Source of the DNA: Streptomyces sp. NBC_01454
GTDB taxonomy: Bacteria > Actinomycetota > Actinomycetes > Streptomycetales > Streptomycetaceae
DNA: 64,000 bases
NCBI RefSeq assembly: GCF_036227565.1
Contig: NZ_CP109460.1
Location: 3,162,001-3,226,000 of the forward strand
Direction: 5' to 3'
Each line of letters opens with the position of its first letter. The stretch's first letter is position 1. Made by a program: the position numbers and the translations under genes. Positions 36,361 to 45,203 of this stretch are shown in pieces. The notes beneath the pieces are model-generated. The model worked only from the letters and a program-made list of their open reading frames with translations, did no database searches and was not told the origin of the DNA.

Positions 36361-37509
36361 GTGGCCTCGCACCGCAAGCCCCGGCAGCATCCGCTCGCCT
36401 CGCTGACCGGCGGCACGCGCACCGCGCGCACCGCCGCCACGCTGGCACTCGCCGGTGCCGCCACCGCCACCGTCTTCGACGGCACCGGCCAGGCCGCGCC
36501 CCAGCCCACCCCCGCCCAGGTCAAGGGCCGGATCAACGCGCTGTACCAGGAGGCAGAGGTGGCCACGCAGAACTACAACGGTGCGAAGGAAGCCGCCGGC
36601 ACCGCACGCCGGGAGCTGAGCCGGCTGCAGGACGAGGCCGCCCGCAGGACCCAGAAGCTCAACACCGCCCGCACCGAGCTGGGCGCCCTGGCCGCGAGCC
36701 AGTACCGCTCCGGCGGGGTGGACCCGACCGTCCGGCTGCTGCTGTCCGCGGATCCGCAGCGCTATCTCGACGGCGCCGCGGTCCTGGAGCGTACGGGCAG
36801 CCATCAGGCGACCGCGGTGGCCGGTTACGCGCGCCGGCTCGGCAGCGTACGGCAGGTCCGGCAGCGGGCCGAGGAGACCGCGGAGCGGCTGGCGGCCACC
36901 GAGGCCACGCTGAAGAAGCACCGGGTCACGGTCGTCCACAAGCTGGACGCCGCCGAGCAGTTGCTGAACCGGCTGACCGCCGAGCAGCGGAAGCGGATGG
37001 CGGGCCGGGACGGCGACGGCGACGGCGACGGCGACGGCAAGGAGGCTGCCGGCCGGGACCACCCGGACCGGGGGACGCGCGGGGACGGCCCCCTCGACGG
37101 GATCACCCACGGCGCGGGGATCGCCCCCGGCGCCGGGGGTGCCGCGGCGGCCGCCCCCAACCCCCGTGCCGCGCGGGCCGTTTCCTTCGCCTACGCCGCG
37201 CTGGGCAAGCCGTACGTCTGGGGCGCGACGGGCCCCTCCGCGTACGACTGCTCGGGGCTGACCCAGGCCGCCTGGAAGTCCGGCGGCGTCGCCCTGCCCC
37301 GGACCACCTACACCCAGATCAGCTCCGGCCCGCGGGTCGACCGGTCCCAACTCGCCCCCGGTGACCTGGTGTTCTTCTACTCCGGCATCAGCCATGTGGG
37401 GCTCTACATCGGCGACGGCAAGATGATCCACGCCCCGCATCCGGGGGCGCCGGTACGCATCGCGCCGATCGACCAGATGCCGTTCGCCGCGGCCACCCGT
37501 CCGGCTTAG
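36361..37509 (+). CDS. NlpC/P60 cell-wall hydrolase, paralog without riboswitch
   Basis: A 382-residue protein from GTG 36361 (VASHRKPRQHPLASL). GGAAGGAA lies upstream, and GTG 36349 is an alternative that is too close to it. The layout equals the paralog at 34370: ASHRKPR start, signal peptide, coiled coil (YQEAEVATQNYNGAKEAAG), Gly/Asp linker, NlpC/P60 domain with Cys in AYDCSGLTQAAWK and His in ISHVGLYIGDG. The linker carries a GDGDGDGDGDG run. It has no riboswitch, so the two enzymes should respond differently to c-di-AMP. Confidence 0.92.
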   Translation: MASHRKPRQHPLASLTGGTRTARTAATLALAGAATATVFDGTGQAAPQPTPAQVKGRINALYQEAEVATQNYNGAKEAAGTARRELSRLQDEAARRTQKLNTARTELGALAASQYRSGGVDPTVRLLLSADPQRYLDGAAVLERTGSHQATAVAGYARRLGSVRQVRQRAEETAERLAATEATLKKHRVTVVHKLDAAEQLLNRLTAEQRKRMAGRDGDGDGDGDGKEAAGRDHPDRGTRGDGPLDGITHGAGIAPGAGGAAAAAPNPRAARAVSFAYAALGKPYVWGATGPSAYDCSGLTQAAWKSGGVALPRTTYTQISSGPRVDRSQLAPGDLVFFYSGISHVGLYIGDGKMIHAPHPGAPVRIAPIDQMPFAAATRPA

Positions 37510-37511
37510 GA

Positions 37512-37544
37512 GCGGCCCCGGCGGCCGGCCCGGCGCGGGGCCGC
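37512..37544. terminator. Bidirectional terminator
   Basis: GCGGCCCCG pairs with CGGGGCCGC over a 15-base loop between the convergent NlpC/P60 and esterase genes. Confidence 0.6.
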
Positions 37545-37561
37545 GGGCGCGGACGGCGTGC

Positions 37562-38686
37562 TCACGCCCGGAGCTGCCTCCCCAGCCAGTGGAAGATCTC
37601 CGGTACCTGGTGGCGCCACACGGCCGTGGTGTGGCCGCCCGCGTTCGCCGGGATCAGCTGCACGGCCACCGTCGTGGGGCGCTTGGCGAGCTGGCGCAGC
37701 CCGATGCCGGCCTGGTAGCCGTCGCCCGCCGCACCCGACACGTACAGGGCGGTGCGCGGCGGCTTGCCGGCCGCGTTGGCGGCCTTCAGGATGTGCAGCG
37801 GGTTGGACTCGATGCGCAGCTTGGGGTCCTTGCCGGCGAGCGAATCGCGTTCCAGCGCCGGGTCGTTGTAGCCGGACATGGCGACCGCGGCACGGTAGCG
37901 GTCCGGGTGGGCCAGGGCGAGCTTGGCGGCGCAGTGCGCGCCCGCCGAGTAGCCGGCCAGAGCCCAGGAGCCCGGCTTGTCGCCGGCGCGGAAGTTGTCG
38001 ATGACCATCTTGCGTACGTCGACCGTCAGCCAGCTGTCGGCGTTGACCTGCCCGGGGATGTTGACGCATCCGGTGTCCGCGCCGGCGAGGAGGTTGGTGC
38101 GCGGCGCGACCAGGATGGCCGGCTTGACCTGGCCGCTCTGCATCAGCGGCTGGAGCTGTTCGGCGGCGTGCAGGGAGCCCAGCCAGGACTTCGCCGAGCC
38201 GGGGTAGCCGGGCAGCAGCTCGACCACCGGGAACTTCTTGTTCCGGTAGGCCGGGTCGTTGTACTGCGGCGGCAGCCAGACGTACACCTCGCCGACGACC
38301 CCGGATATCCGGCCCTTGAGGTCGGTCATCCGCACACCGGCGCCCACCCGGGGGTCGTCGGCGGGGCGGAACTGCTGGATCTGCTTGGGCTCGTTTTTGA
38401 TCTGCTGGCCGCCCATACCGTCGGGGCCGAGGTCCCGGGCCGCCGCGACATGACTGTCGGTGCCGAGCAGATCGCCCCAGGTGTCGTAGAGATTGTTGGC
38501 GTTGTTGACCAGGACGAAGACCAAGGTGATGGCCGTGACCTGGGCGAACAGCAGCATCAACAGCCGTGCGAGACCGCGCACCAGAGGCGGGCCGGCTACC
38601 CGGCCCCACAGGGCGAGCGGCAGCACGACGGCGACAATCAACAGCGTGATCGAGGTGAGGAAGAAGGGCGTGCCCGTCAGGCTCAT
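37562..38686 (-). CDS. Membrane-anchored esterase (mycolyltransferase-like alpha/beta hydrolase)
   Basis: 374 residues. The N-terminus has two helices (FFLTSITLLIVAVVLPLALWG and LLMLLFAQVTAITLVFVLV), so the catalytic part should be outside the membrane. The C-terminal 240 residues match the Esterase/antigen-85 fold: VYVWLPPQYNDP, the nucleophile GYSAGAHCA, and a late His in NAGGHTTAVW. Mycolate is absent in Streptomyces, so the substrate is another ester. The ATG at 38686 is the likely start. It lies upstream of the response-regulator terminator and is not part of that operon. Confidence 0.88.
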   Translation of the reverse strand: MSLTGTPFFLTSITLLIVAVVLPLALWGRVAGPPLVRGLARLLMLLFAQVTAITLVFVLVNNANNLYDTWGDLLGTDSHVAAARDLGPDGMGGQQIKNEPKQIQQFRPADDPRVGAGVRMTDLKGRISGVVGEVYVWLPPQYNDPAYRNKKFPVVELLPGYPGSAKSWLGSLHAAEQLQPLMQSGQVKPAILVAPRTNLLAGADTGCVNIPGQVNADSWLTVDVRKMVIDNFRAGDKPGSWALAGYSAGAHCAAKLALAHPDRYRAAVAMSGYNDPALERDSLAGKDPKLRIESNPLHILKAANAAGKPPRTALYVSGAAGDGYQAGIGLRQLAKRPTTVAVQLIPANAGGHTTAVWRHQVPEIFHWLGRQLRA

Positions 38687-38849
38687 CGGGTCTCGCTTCC
38701 AGGACAGCTACGCGAAGGATGGGGGATGGTTCCGGCCCCGCCTTCGGCAGTGAGCCTCTCCGCGCCCTTAGATGGTGATCCTCGCGGTCCTGGTTGCCCG
38801 TCTTTGGTGCTTCTTTACACGCTCGTCACGCCCCCGTGTGCCGTCCGCC

Positions 38850-38871
38850 GCCCCGGCTTCTGCGCCGGGGC
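38850..38871 (-). terminator. Terminator of the two-component operon
   Basis: GCCCCGGC and GCCGGGGC pair around a 6-base loop, 16 bp past the response-regulator stop. Confidence 0.6.
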
Positions 38872-38886
38872 CGCAGGTCAGACCCG

Positions 38887-39699
38887 TCAGACCAGTCGCC
38901 GGGCCGCCGCCCAGCGGGTCAGCTCGTGGCGGTTGGAGAGCTGGAGCTTGCGCAGCACCGCGGAGACGTGGGACTCGACGGTCTTCACGGAGATGAACAG
39001 CTGCTTGGCGATCTCCTTGTACGCATAGCCGCGGGCGATCAGCCGGAGGACCTCCCGCTCGCGCTGGGTGAGGCGGTCGAGGTCCTCGTCGATCGGCGGG
39101 GCGTCGGTCGAGGCGAAGGCGTCCAGGACGAAGCCGGCCAGCCGCGGCGAGAAGACCGCATCGCCGTCGGAGACCCGGAAGACCGCGTTGACCAGGTCCG
39201 TACCCGTGATCGTCTTGGTGACATAGCCGCGGGCGCCCCCACGGATGACGCCGATGACGTCCTCGGCGGCGTCGGAGACGGAGAGCGCGAGGAAGCGGAC
39301 CGGGCGCTCGGCGTCGGCCATCATCGCGGCGCTGCGGCGCAGCACCTCGACGCCGCCGCCACCGGGGAGGTGGACGTCCAGGAGGACGACCTCGGGGCGG
39401 GTGGCGGTGATGACCGTGACCGCCTGGTCGACGTCGGCGGCCTCGCCGACCACCTCGACGCCGGTGCGCCCGGTCTCCCCGATCTCGGCCTGGACGCCCG
39501 TACGGAACATCCGGTGGTCGTCGACCAGTACGACCCGTACGGTCCGGTCGCCGGCCGCGCCGGTGCCGGTGCCGGTGCCGTCCTGCTGTGCGCCCTCGCT
39601 GCTCATCTCTTCCGCCCGTCCCTCGGTGTCTGCCCCGCCATCATCCCGTGTGCCGGCCCGCGGTGTCGCCACCGGCCGTTCCTGGCCGGGCGCCGTCAT
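38887..39699 (-). CDS. LuxR/NarL-family response regulator
   Basis: A 270-residue protein. The receiver domain has VVLVDDHRMFRTG and the phospho-acceptor Asp in VVLLDVHLPG. The C-terminal LuxR HTH is LTQREREVLRLIARGYAYKEI with SVKTVESHV. ATG 39699 overlaps the kinase stop by 4 bp (ATGA), giving a 50-residue Gly/Thr-rich leader. ATG 39606 is an alternative nearer the receiver domain. Paired with the PspC-type kinase, it resembles LiaR/EsrR envelope-stress regulators. The TCAGGG dyad at 41031-41046 may be its site. Confidence 0.92.
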   Translation of the reverse strand: MTAPGQERPVATPRAGTRDDGGADTEGRAEEMSSEGAQQDGTGTGTGAAGDRTVRVVLVDDHRMFRTGVQAEIGETGRTGVEVVGEAADVDQAVTVITATRPEVVLLDVHLPGGGGVEVLRRSAAMMADAERPVRFLALSVSDAAEDVIGVIRGGARGYVTKTITGTDLVNAVFRVSDGDAVFSPRLAGFVLDAFASTDAPPIDEDLDRLTQREREVLRLIARGYAYKEIAKQLFISVKTVESHVSAVLRKLQLSNRHELTRWAAARRLV

Positions 39700-40994
39700 G
39701 CGTCGTGCTCCTTCGCCGCGCGCTCCATCTCCAGCTCGACGACCGTGCCGCCCTCGGGAGCGGAGCGCAGCCGGGCCGTCCCGCCGTTGCGCTCCATGCG
39801 TCCGATGATGGACTCCCGTACGCCCATGCGGTCCTCGGGGACCGCGTCCAGGTCGAATCCGGGGCCGCGGTCGCGCACCGAGACGAAGACCGTGAGGCCC
39901 TCCACCTCGGCGAACACCTGCACCGCGCCGCCCTCGCCACCGTACTTGGCGGCGTTGACCATTGCCTCGCGCGCGGCCTGCATCTGGGCGCCGAGCGCCT
40001 CGTCCAGCGGGCAGTCACCGACGACCACGACCTCGATGGGGACGCCGTGGTGGTCCTCGACCTCGGCGGCGGCCTTGCGGACGGCCTCCGCCACGGTGGC
40101 CGGCTCCTCGTCCTCCTCCTTGCCGCGGCCCTCGGGTTTGTAGAGCCAGGCGCGCAGTTCGCGTTCCTGGGCGCGGGCCAGCCGCGCCACCTCCCGGGGC
40201 TCGTCGGCGTTGCGCTGGATCAGCGTGAGGGTGTGCAGGACCGAGTCATGGACATGCGCGGCCACTTCGGCGCGTTCCTGGGCGCGGATGCGCATCAGGC
40301 GCTCCTCGGAGAGGTCCTGGGTCATCCGGACGAGATAGGGGCCCGCCAGCAGCGCGATGCCGACGACGACGGCGAGGGAGGCCTGCAGCACCGAGCCGAG
40401 ATGGCGCACCGAGCCCTGCAGCACGACGATGATCGTCACCCCGACGCAGACCAGCAGCACTCCGGCCGCACCGCGCAGCACGGGCAGCACGCCCTTGCGG
40501 CGGCCCAGCTCCAGCCACTGGGCGCGGCGGGCGTTGTCCGCCTGGCGCCACACCAGGGCGACGCCGGCGCCGATCAGCAGCACCGGCCAGACATAGCCGT
40601 CGGCCCGGCCCAGCTGGAACCGGGAGGCGACGATCGAGGCGCCGATGAGCAGCGCGATCAGCGCGAAGACCTGGCCCCGGTCGGGCTTGTGCCGCAGCAG
40701 GCGGCGCTTTCCGTCGGCCGCGGTGGCCTGCCGGTGCTCCACACCGCCGACGCCCAGCGGGACGAAGAACCAGAACGCGGCATACAGCAGGGCGCCCATG
40801 CCGTCGGCCATGAACAGGGCCACGAACACGATCCGCACCCAGGAGACCGGCAGCCCCAGATGCCCGGCCAGACCGCGCGCGACACCGCCGAGCAGCCGCC
40901 CGTCGGCGCTGCGGTACAGCTTGCGCACGGGCGGGTCATCCGGGTCCGGCGCCGGGGCGTAACCCGTCTCGGCGCGGGGTGGGGCGGTGGTCAT
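39696..40994 (-). CDS. Sensor histidine kinase with N-terminal PspC domain
   Basis: A 432-residue protein from ATG 40994 (MTTAPPRAE) behind GGGGAC. Residues about 25-90 form a PspC domain (RKLYRSADGRLLGGVARGLAG with a membrane helix). Four more helices follow (for example VFALIALLIGASIVAS). The HisKA_3-type dimerisation segment is EVAAHVHDSVLHTLTLIQ with the phospho-His. The HATPase has REAMVNAAKYG and RDRGPGFD. PspC-fused kinases belong to the LiaS/EsrS envelope-stress type. Translationally coupled to the response regulator. Confidence 0.93.
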   Translation of the reverse strand: MTTAPPRAETGYAPAPDPDDPPVRKLYRSADGRLLGGVARGLAGHLGLPVSWVRIVFVALFMADGMGALLYAAFWFFVPLGVGGVEHRQATAADGKRRLLRHKPDRGQVFALIALLIGASIVASRFQLGRADGYVWPVLLIGAGVALVWRQADNARRAQWLELGRRKGVLPVLRGAAGVLLVCVGVTIIVVLQGSVRHLGSVLQASLAVVVGIALLAGPYLVRMTQDLSEERLMRIRAQERAEVAAHVHDSVLHTLTLIQRNADEPREVARLARAQERELRAWLYKPEGRGKEEDEEPATVAEAVRKAAAEVEDHHGVPIEVVVVGDCPLDEALGAQMQAAREAMVNAAKYGGEGGAVQVFAEVEGLTVFVSVRDRGPGFDLDAVPEDRMGVRESIIGRMERNGGTARLRSAPEGGTVVELEMERAAKEHDA

Positions 40995-41030
40995 GTCCCC
41001 GATCGTCACACGGCGCCGGGGCGCGGGGCA

Positions 41031-41058
41031 TCAGGGACGACCCTGAAGCCGTCCCTGA
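41031..41058. promoter_or_regulatory. TCAGGG dyad upstream of the PspC sensor kinase
   Basis: TCAGGG-ACGA-CCCTGA is a perfect dyad at 41031-41046. A further half-site, GTCCCTGA, follows at 41051-41058. It is 37-64 bp upstream of the kinase start. The same TCAGGG half-site recurs three times at 22-bp spacing before the PspC gene at 43303. Confidence 0.5.
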
Positions 41059-41156
41059 GCTTTCACCAGGCGGGCCCGGAGCGGGGCGGCCGGGCCGGGA
41101 CCGGGCGGGGCGGGACCGGGCGGGGCGGCCGGAGCCAGAGGGAGCGGCCGGGGCGG

Positions 41157-41187
41157 CCGGACCGGGCGGCGCAGGGCCCGGTTCCGG
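41157..41187 (-). terminator. Terminator of the Ser/Thr kinase gene
   Basis: CCGGACCGGGC pairs with GCCCGGTTCCGG, with one bulged base. It starts 4 bp past the kinase stop. Confidence 0.55.
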
Positions 41188-41190
41188 TCG

Positions 41191-43029
41191 TCAGTTGTTC
41201 GGACCGGTCCTGCGGAAGCCGTCCTTGACGTTCGTGAAGAGCTTCTCGAACTTGGTCCAGTTGTCCTTCGGCGCGGTCACACAGATCGCGTATTCCTTGG
41301 CTCCTTCGCGGCCGAACCCCAGGTCCATGCCCCGAAAGGCGCGGGCCCGTCCCTGGAAGGTGAACTCCCAGATCGCGGCGGGGTCGCCCTGGAAGACCGT
41401 GGGCTGCATCCGCAGCCGCGTGTAGACGGGGTACATCTTCTTGAAGGACTCCTCGACCGCCGTGAGGTGCTGCACCTGGTCGGGCGAGGAGAAGTCCAGC
41501 ACGCTGAGGGTCATCTGGGCACGTTCGGCCGCGGAGGAGTAGATGATCTGCCGTCCGCTGTCCCGGGCCTCCCGCTTCCAGCCGTCGGGCAGCGGGAAGG
41601 ACACGCCGAGCGCGGACTCCGTGATCTTGCGGTAGCCGTCGGGGAGCGCCGGCGGCGGTCCGATGCTGTTGGCCGGGACACGGGGGCTCACCGGGGTGGC
41701 CTTGTCCGCGGCCGTGTGGGACGTGCCGGCGTCGTCGCTCCGCATCAGGTACCAGGCCGCGCCCGTACCGCCGCCGGCGACCAGCACACCCACGACGGAC
41801 CAGACCGCGACCCGCGCGCCCCTCCGCTTACGGGGCTCCTTGCCGCCGGACGGCACCGCCACCGGGCCGGTCGTGGCCTCGCCGCCGGCATGTGTGCCCG
41901 TACCCGGGCCGGTGCCGGTGCCGTTGCCGGTGCCGTTGCCGGTGCCGTTGCCGGTGCCGTTGCCGGTGCCGTTGCCGGTCTGGGTCCCGGTGCCGGCGCC
42001 CGTGGCCGCCCGTCTCGCGGTGCCGGTGCCGGTCGCGGCGTGCTCCGGGGCGGCGCCCTGTCCGCCCGTGTGCGCCACGGCGCGGGTCGTCGCCTCCGTC
42101 TGCCCGTTCGCCGTGGCCGCGTCCGGGGCGCCGAGCCCGACGGTACCCAGCGCGAGCGTCGGCCAGCCCATCATCGCCGTCTCCACCTCGGCCTCGGCGG
42201 CCCGCAGGGCCTGCTCGACGACGTCGGCCGACGGCCGCTCCTGCGGCTCCTTGGCGAGCAGCGCCTCGATCAGCGGGGCCAGCGAACCGGCGTTGCGCGG
42301 CGGATCGTGCGGGTCCATGGCGATCGCGTAGGCCGTCTCGACCGCGGTGTTCTTCCGGAACGGGGGCCGGCCCTCGACCGCCTGATAGAGCGTTGCGCCC
42401 AGCGCCCACAGGTCGGAGGCGGGCCCCGGGGTGCCGCCCTTGACCCGCTCGGGCGCCAAGTAGTCGATGGAACCCACCAGCTCACCGGTCTTGGTGAGCG
42501 TGGAGGTACCGCTGGCGACCGCGATCCCGAAGTCGGTGAGCACGACCCGGCCGTCCTCACCGAGCAGGACATTGCCCGGCTTGACGTCCCGGTGCAGCAC
42601 TCCGGCGGAGTGCGCGGCACGCAGCGCCGCGATCATGCCGCGTCCGATACGGGCGGCCTCGCGCGGGGTGAGGGAACTGTCGGCACGCGCGGCTTCCTTG
42701 ATGGCGTCGCCGAGCGTGGTGGAGGGGACGTATTCCATGACGATGCACGGCAGCCCGGCGTCGTCCACGACGTCGTGCACCCCCACCACGTTGGGGTGGT
42801 TGATACGCGCCGCGGACTGCGCCTCGCGGGTGGTGCGCTCATGACGCGTCGCCAGTTCGTCCTCGTCGAGCTGCGGCGAGACATGCAGCCGCTTGACCGC
42901 GACCTGACGCCCGAGGAGTTCGTCCCTGGCCCGCCAGACGGTTCCCATACCGCCCTGGCCTATCCGTTCGACCAGGCGGTATCGCCCGGCGACCAGTCGC
43001 CCCTCGTTCACCGACGCCGCCTCCGTCAC
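41191..43029 (-). CDS. PknB-type transmembrane Ser/Thr protein kinase
   Basis: A 612-residue protein from GTG 43029 (VTEAASVNEGRLV) behind GGAGGGG. The kinase domain has the glycine loop IGQGGMGTVW, the catalytic HRDVKPGNVLL near 146, and LTDFGIAVA. A linker of about 115 residues contains GNGT repeats. One membrane helix lies near 405-426 (VAVWSVVGVLVAGGGTGAAWYL). The extracellular part of about 150 residues has a predicted alpha/beta domain beginning YRKITESALGVSFPLP with no PASTA repeats. It therefore senses something other than muropeptides. The second kinase, at 63202, has the same plan. Confidence 0.93.
   Translation of the reverse strand: MTEAASVNEGRLVAGRYRLVERIGQGGMGTVWRARDELLGRQVAVKRLHVSPQLDEDELATRHERTTREAQSAARINHPNVVGVHDVVDDAGLPCIVMEYVPSTTLGDAIKEAARADSSLTPREAARIGRGMIAALRAAHSAGVLHRDVKPGNVLLGEDGRVVLTDFGIAVASGTSTLTKTGELVGSIDYLAPERVKGGTPGPASDLWALGATLYQAVEGRPPFRKNTAVETAYAIAMDPHDPPRNAGSLAPLIEALLAKEPQERPSADVVEQALRAAEAEVETAMMGWPTLALGTVGLGAPDAATANGQTEATTRAVAHTGGQGAAPEHAATGTGTARRAATGAGTGTQTGNGTGNGTGNGTGNGTGNGTGTGPGTGTHAGGEATTGPVAVPSGGKEPRKRRGARVAVWSVVGVLVAGGGTGAAWYLMRSDDAGTSHTAADKATPVSPRVPANSIGPPPALPDGYRKITESALGVSFPLPDGWKREARDSGRQIIYSSAAERAQMTLSVLDFSSPDQVQHLTAVEESFKKMYPVYTRLRMQPTVFQGDPAAIWEFTFQGRARAFRGMDLGFGREGAKEYAICVTAPKDNWTKFEKLFTNVKDGFRRTGPNN
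41917..41976. repeat. Five tandem 12-bp repeats in the kinase linker
   Basis: GGTGCCGTTGCC occurs five times exactly. On the coding strand it encodes Gly-Asn-Gly-Thr repeats in the cytosolic linker before the membrane helix. Confidence 0.85.
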
Positions 43030-43190
43030 AGCACGCCCCTCCGGAGCCCCGTACGTATTCAGGGCGCAACGATAGTCGCCACAGCGGGCGGACTGAGCTT
43101 TGGCCACCGCACGTACATGCCCTTCTTTCCCGCCTCGACAACAGCCCGGGGGCATATGCGAACCCACGAGGGATTTCGGGACCCCCCTGG

Positions 43191-43250
43191 GGCATCTCAG
43201 GGGGACCGGACGGGCATCTCAGGGGGACCGGACGCGCATCTCAGGGATCC
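43191..43250. repeat. 22-bp direct repeats with TCAGGG half-sites
   Basis: CATCTCAGGGGGACCGGACG-like units occur two and a half times. TCAGGG lies at 43197, 43219 and 43241, exactly 22 bp (two helical turns) apart. The block lies between the divergent kinase (43029) and PspC gene (43303). Confidence 0.7.
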
Positions 43251-43302
43251 GCCAGGGTTTCCACCGATGCCGCGACCCCGCGTCGCTTGTCACCATGGGG
43301 CC

Positions 43303-44769
43303 ATGAGCGAGAGAGACCCCGTCGAGGAACCGGCGCCCGGCGACCCCGCCGGCCCCGCCCCGGCACCTGCCCCGCTGCGCCGCAGCAGGCGGCACAAGGT
43401 GATCGGCGGGGTGTGCGCCGGGCTGGGCCGGCAGTGGGATCTCGATCCGGTGATCTTCCGGATCGTGCTCGCCGTGCTCTCCGTCGGCGGCCTCGGCCTC
43501 ATCGCCTACGGCTTCGCCTGGCTGCTCATCCCCCTCGACGGCGAGGAGGAGAACGAGGGCCGAAGGCTGCTCTCCGGCCGCGTCGAGGGCTCCGCGCTGA
43601 CGGCCCTGCTGTTCGCGCTGGTCGGCTGCGGGCTGTTCCTGACGACGCTCGGCAAAGGCAGCATGATGTCGTTCGCCATCATGCTGATGCTGGCGGTGGC
43701 CGGCTCCGCCTACTGGTCGCGCCGACGCCGGCAAGTGGTGGCACAAGGACCGGAGTCGGTGGACTCCGCCACCGCCCAGGCCGTCGCCGATGCCCCGCCC
43801 GAGACCACCGCGCCCCCGGTGCCGACCAGCCCCTCCTGGTGGCGCGACCCACGCTCCAGGGAAGCGGCCGGTCCGCCGTATCTGTGGGGGCCGGAGAGCA
43901 CCCCGCTCCCGCTCGACATCAACTACCGGTTCGCGCACGGCACCGGCGCGCCCACCGCCCCGCACGGCTCCGGGCCCGGCGGCAGCCGTCCGCCCGGCCC
44001 CGCCGAGCCGCCGCGCGGCGCCCCTCCCGCCCCGCGCCGAACTCGCCGCAGCGGCCGTCCGATCGGCGGCCGGACGTTCCTGCTCGCGCTGCTGGCCGGC
44101 GGCGGCACCGCATTCGCCGTCTCCCGGCATGACGGCCTCGCCCCGTCCCTCCAGGCCGGTCTGGCATGTGCGCTGGCCGTCTTCGGCCTCGGTCTCCTGC
44201 TCAGCGCCTGGTACGGGCGGACGGGCGGCGGCACGGTCTTCATGGTGGTGGTGACCGCCGTGCTGCTGGCGGGGGCGGCGGTGGTGCCTCACAACCTCAC
44301 CGCCGACTGGCAGCGGCGCACCTGGACGCCCACCAGCGTCGGCGAGGTCCGGCCGCACTACGCGGTGGGGTCGGGGGAAGCCACGCTGGACCTCGGTGAC
44401 CTCCCCCTCAAGGACGGCCGTACGGTCCACACCGCGGTGAACGTGGCGTTCGGCCGCCTGGAGGTGCGGCTGCCGCGGGGCGTCAGCGCCCGCCTCCATG
44501 TCTCGCTCGGGGTCGGCGATCTCCAGCTGCCTGGTGAGTCGCCCCACGACGTGGATCTGTCGGCGGGAGACGGCCGGCGGACGGTCACACTGCCCGCCGA
44601 CGGCCTCAAGAAGGGCGAGAAGCCGCACGGTTCACTGGATCTGGACCTCACCATCGGCGCCGGGCAGATCGCCGTCCAGCGCCTCGCGCCGGACTCCGCG
44701 CCGCCGGCTCCCACCCCGCCCCTTCCCGTCGCGCCGACCGCCCCGACCCCTCAGGGAGCCTCCCGGTGA
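43303..44769 (+). CDS. PspC-domain membrane protein with LiaF-like C-terminal domain
   Basis: A 488-residue protein starting MSERDPVEEPAP. A PspC domain spans residues 25-80 (RRHKVIGGVCAGLGRQW, then IAYGFAWLLIPLDG). Membrane helices lie near 100-145 (ALTALLFALVGCGLFL, FAIMLMLAVAGSAYW) and 250-330. The C-terminal 140 residues are beta-rich (HYAVGSGEATLDLGDLPL, NVAFGRLEVRLPRGV), like the LiaF/adhesin-type domain of envelope-stress proteins. The repeats upstream share a half-site with the PspC kinase operon, so both may form one circuit. Its stop overlaps the next gene by 4 bp. Confidence 0.88.
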   Translation: MSERDPVEEPAPGDPAGPAPAPAPLRRSRRHKVIGGVCAGLGRQWDLDPVIFRIVLAVLSVGGLGLIAYGFAWLLIPLDGEEENEGRRLLSGRVEGSALTALLFALVGCGLFLTTLGKGSMMSFAIMLMLAVAGSAYWSRRRRQVVAQGPESVDSATAQAVADAPPETTAPPVPTSPSWWRDPRSREAAGPPYLWGPESTPLPLDINYRFAHGTGAPTAPHGSGPGGSRPPGPAEPPRGAPPAPRRTRRSGRPIGGRTFLLALLAGGGTAFAVSRHDGLAPSLQAGLACALAVFGLGLLLSAWYGRTGGGTVFMVVVTAVLLAGAAVVPHNLTADWQRRTWTPTSVGEVRPHYAVGSGEATLDLGDLPLKDGRTVHTAVNVAFGRLEVRLPRGVSARLHVSLGVGDLQLPGESPHDVDLSAGDGRRTVTLPADGLKKGEKPHGSLDLDLTIGAGQIAVQRLAPDSAPPAPTPPLPVAPTAPTPQGASR

Positions 44770-44993
44770 CACGTCACCCCTTCGAACCGGCCCGCCTTCT
44801 CGCGGGCCTCGCCGCCCTCACCGTCGGCTTGGGCTACGGCCTCGACGCCCTCGGCGTCTGGCGGGCCCCCGGCCTCTGGCTGTTTCTGGTCCTCCCGGTC
44901 GGCCTCGCCCTCTCCGGCGCCGCCGCCGCCTGGACCTCGGTCCGCCGCCACCGCACGCCGCCCACGGATGCACCGCCCCCGTCACTGTCCTGA
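44766..44993 (+). CDS. Small two-helix membrane protein coupled to the PspC gene
   Basis: 75 residues from GTG 44766, overlapping the PspC stop as GTGA, so translation is coupled. Two helices fill the protein (LLAGLAALTVGLGYGLDAL and LWLFLVLPVGLALSGAAAAW), with a short basic/Pro tail. It is probably a subunit or modulator of the PspC protein. No other evidence. Confidence 0.75.
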   Translation: MTRHPFEPARLLAGLAALTVGLGYGLDALGVWRAPGLWLFLVLPVGLALSGAAAAWTSVRRHRTPPTDAPPPSLS

Positions 44994-45203
44994 CCTGGCA
45001 CCGGGCCGCACCGGGCCGCACCTGGGCGGACGCCCGCGCCGGCACCGGCCCACGCCCCAGCGGACACCCACGCAGCCCACAGCTGCCTGAACGCCCGGCC
45101 GACCGGACGCCAAACAGCCTCGCCCTTCCACCCCGCCCGACTGGCCGCTCCGCCCGACTGGCCGCTCCGCCCGCGCTTCCCGTTCCGCCCTCGGCTCTCC
45201 CCC

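Noticed and set aside
43191..43250. CRISPR-like direct repeats
   Set aside because: The units are contiguous 22-mers without spacers, and no cas genes are present. They fit regulatory half-sites better.
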